NCBI GenBank assembly: GCA_027364815.1
Contig: DAHXOQ010000001.1
Coordinates: forward strand, 1-64,000
Reading direction: 5' to 3'
DNA length: 64,000 nt
Origin: Acidobacteriaceae bacterium
GTDB taxonomy: Bacteria; Acidobacteriota; Terriglobia; Terriglobales; Acidobacteriaceae
Shown: positions 62,861 to 64,000 of the stretch, piece after piece
Layout: each line of letters begins with the position of its first letter
Position numbering within the stretch: position 1 is the stretch's first letter
Made by a program: the position numbers and the translations under genes
Notes under the pieces: generated by a model
What the model saw: the letters and a program-made list of their open reading frames with translations, nothing else
The model's database searches: none
Told to the model about the DNA's origin: nothing

Positions 62861-63238
62861 ATGATTCTCGGCACCGGTATCGACCTCACCGAAATTGGAC
62901 GCATTCGCAACGCACACGCCCGCTACGGCGAGCGATTTCTTGCGCGTATCTACACTCCCACAGAGCTTGCCTACTGCCTAAGAAAACGCAACGCCGCTGA
63001 AAGCCTCGCTGCACGTTTTGCTGCTAAAGAAGCCGCCGCCAAAGCACTCGGCACTGGAATCAGCCGCGGTGTCAGCTGGCTCGAGATTGAAGTGACACGC
63101 GAAAAAGGTGGCCGTCCCTCACTCGCCTTTCACGGTCGCGCTCAGCAATTCGCCACTCGGCTCGGCGTCCTTCATGCCTCGCTTTCCCTCACGCACACCA
63201 GTACTTTGGCCATGGCTAGCGTCATTCTGGAGCGTTAG
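62861..63238 (+). CDS. acpS: Holo-[acyl-carrier-protein] synthase
   Basis: 125 residues, usual length. AcpS moves the 4'-phosphopantetheine arm of CoA onto acyl carrier protein. The N-terminal GTGIDLTEIGRI holds the metal-binding Asp, and FAAKEAAAKALGTGI the second metal ligand Glu. SLSLTHTSTLAMASVILE is the closing strand. All conserved residues are in place. The gene stands alone on the plus strand ahead of the MCE gene. Confidence 0.93.
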   Translation: MILGTGIDLTEIGRIRNAHARYGERFLARIYTPTELAYCLRKRNAAESLAARFAAKEAAAKALGTGISRGVSWLEIEVTREKGGRPSLAFHGRAQQFATRLGVLHASLSLTHTSTLAMASVILER

Positions 63239-63322
63239 TTTCCATCGCTTAGGCTCCTCTTTTCTGCTATTCTCTACTCGTCCAGTCAACATTTCCGCAG
63301 ACCTTTATTTGAGGGAATCAGA

Positions 63323-64000
63323 GTGCCCAGCCAGAACGAGATTCGATGGTCCCAGTTGAGAGTCGGCATCCTCGTCATGGCTGCCTTCGCTGCTCTCGTC
63401 GTCCTCATCTTCCTCATGACCGGCTCCAATGGCGGCTTATTCACGCGCAAGATTAGATTGCGCTGCTACTTTGAAAATGCGGCAGGCTTGAAGGTCGGAG
63501 CACCCGTAACTTTGCAGGGTGTTACCAAGGGCAATGTCAAAAGCATCAAAGTCGTCCCTCAGCACAAACCCAACATGGTTGAAGTCGTCATGATGGTTAA
63601 CGATTCTGACAAGGCCCAATTGCACACCGACACTGTGGCCTCCATCAAATCTGCCGGTGTTCTCGGAGACAGTTTCATTGACCTCGATTCATCTAATGCC
63701 GTTGGTCCTCCCCCGATGAATCTTTCAGAGTTGCAACCGGGCGACGCACCCAGCATCGATCAGGTCATCAGCAACAGCAATCAATCCATCAAGCATGTCG
63801 ATGTTCTTGTGAGTGAGCTTCAAACCACCCTCATGGCAATCAACCAGCAAAAAGGCACCATCGGCAAGCTCATTGGAGACCGTGCCCTCTACGAGAAGAT
63901 CAATCACATTACCACCGATCTTGAATCCATATCAGCATCTATCAATGGCAGCAAAGGCTCTCTTGGCAAGCTCATTAATGACGACACGCTCTACAACCGC
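63323..64000 (+). CDS. MCE/MlaD-family lipid-transport protein, 5' part
   Basis: The first 226 codons lie in the window; the gene continues beyond 64000. It starts at GTG 63323 with GAGGGA 6 nt upstream. A membrane anchor (VGILVMAAFAALVVLIFLMTG) is followed by the MCE domain: RKIRLRCYFENAAGLKVGAPVTLQGVTKGNVKSI, VVMMVNDSD, IKSAGVLGDSFIDL. After it comes a helical region (NQSIKHVDVLVSELQTTLMAINQQ) with KGTIGKLIGD and KGSLGKLINDD repeats, typical of MCE tails. It is the natural partner of MlaE/MlaF at 22-23.6 kb, though separate from them. Confidence 0.9.
   Translation, partial: MPSQNEIRWSQLRVGILVMAAFAALVVLIFLMTGSNGGLFTRKIRLRCYFENAAGLKVGAPVTLQGVTKGNVKSIKVVPQHKPNMVEVVMMVNDSDKAQLHTDTVASIKSAGVLGDSFIDLDSSNAVGPPPMNLSELQPGDAPSIDQVISNSNQSIKHVDVLVSELQTTLMAINQQKGTIGKLIGDRALYEKINHITTDLESISASINGSKGSLGKLINDDTLYNR

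Overview
The window looks like a chromosomal segment of a Gram-negative, soil-type bacterium, most likely an Acidobacteriota (Terriglobales-like) member. This assignment is inferred from the mix of genes: futalosine-route menaquinone genes, a secreted S10 peptidase, a secreted BNR/Asp-box protein, an OprB porin, LPS-export and Mla functions, a fused LptF-LptG permease and a chromosomal CopZ/CopA pair. No rRNA or other phylogenetic marker is present to prove it. The content is mostly housekeeping, with one tRNA and no recognisable insertion sequence, prophage or CRISPR array.

Layout. 0-5.4 kb: 3' end of carB, tRNA-Arg(ACG), a TlpA-like thiol-disulfide lipoprotein divergent from a GT2 glycosyltransferase, then a compact pterin block (two tandem PTPS/QueD-family genes and folE) and an Mrp/NBP35 ATPase. 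5.4-13.3 kb: a small secreted protein, threonine aldolase, three secreted hydrolases (M19 dipeptidase, S10 carboxypeptidase, esterase-like protein) and two cyclophilins. 13.4-15.7 kb: two unusual glycosyltransferases. 15.7-22 kb: smc and recQ. 22-25 kb: mlaE-mlaF and a DUF481 outer-membrane protein. 25-30.2 kb: glutaryl-CoA dehydrogenase, tryptophanase, a secreted amidohydrolase and mqnE. 30.4-35.4 kb: BNR protein, OmpA-like protein and an isolated nuoB. 35.6-40.1 kb: the nitrogen block amt-glnB-glnD. 40.2-42.2 kb: a CsoR/RcnR-family repressor divergent from an OprB porin, with twin G-tract operators between them. 42.2-46.7 kb: ftsB-like, phosphohexomutase, cutA, a small membrane ORF, bioY and mqnD. 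46.9-52.9 kb: receiver-GGDEF protein, copZ-copA and the lptF-lptG fusion. 52.9-59.7 kb (minus strand): polA, queA, a DUF374 acyltransferase and a NatAB-like ABC exporter. 59.9-64 kb: recG interrupted by an in-frame TAA, a hypothetical gene, acpS and the start of an MCE/MlaD gene that runs off the window.

How the genes fit together. FolE and the PTPS-family enzymes, with queA elsewhere in the window, are consistent with queuosine and/or tetrahydropterin synthesis. MqnE and MqnD belong to one menaquinone route but lie about 16 kb apart. MlaE/MlaF and the MCE protein should form one lipid transporter but lie 40 kb apart. Amt, GlnB and GlnD form a textbook nitrogen-sensing set. The points most worth a second look are the TAA that separates the two helicase lobes of RecG, the metal-sensor/porin pair with its operator-in-promoter arrangement, the Ser in place of the Walker-B catalytic Glu in MlaF, the fused LptF-LptG, and a reversal of strand composition across the window that could mark a replication terminus.
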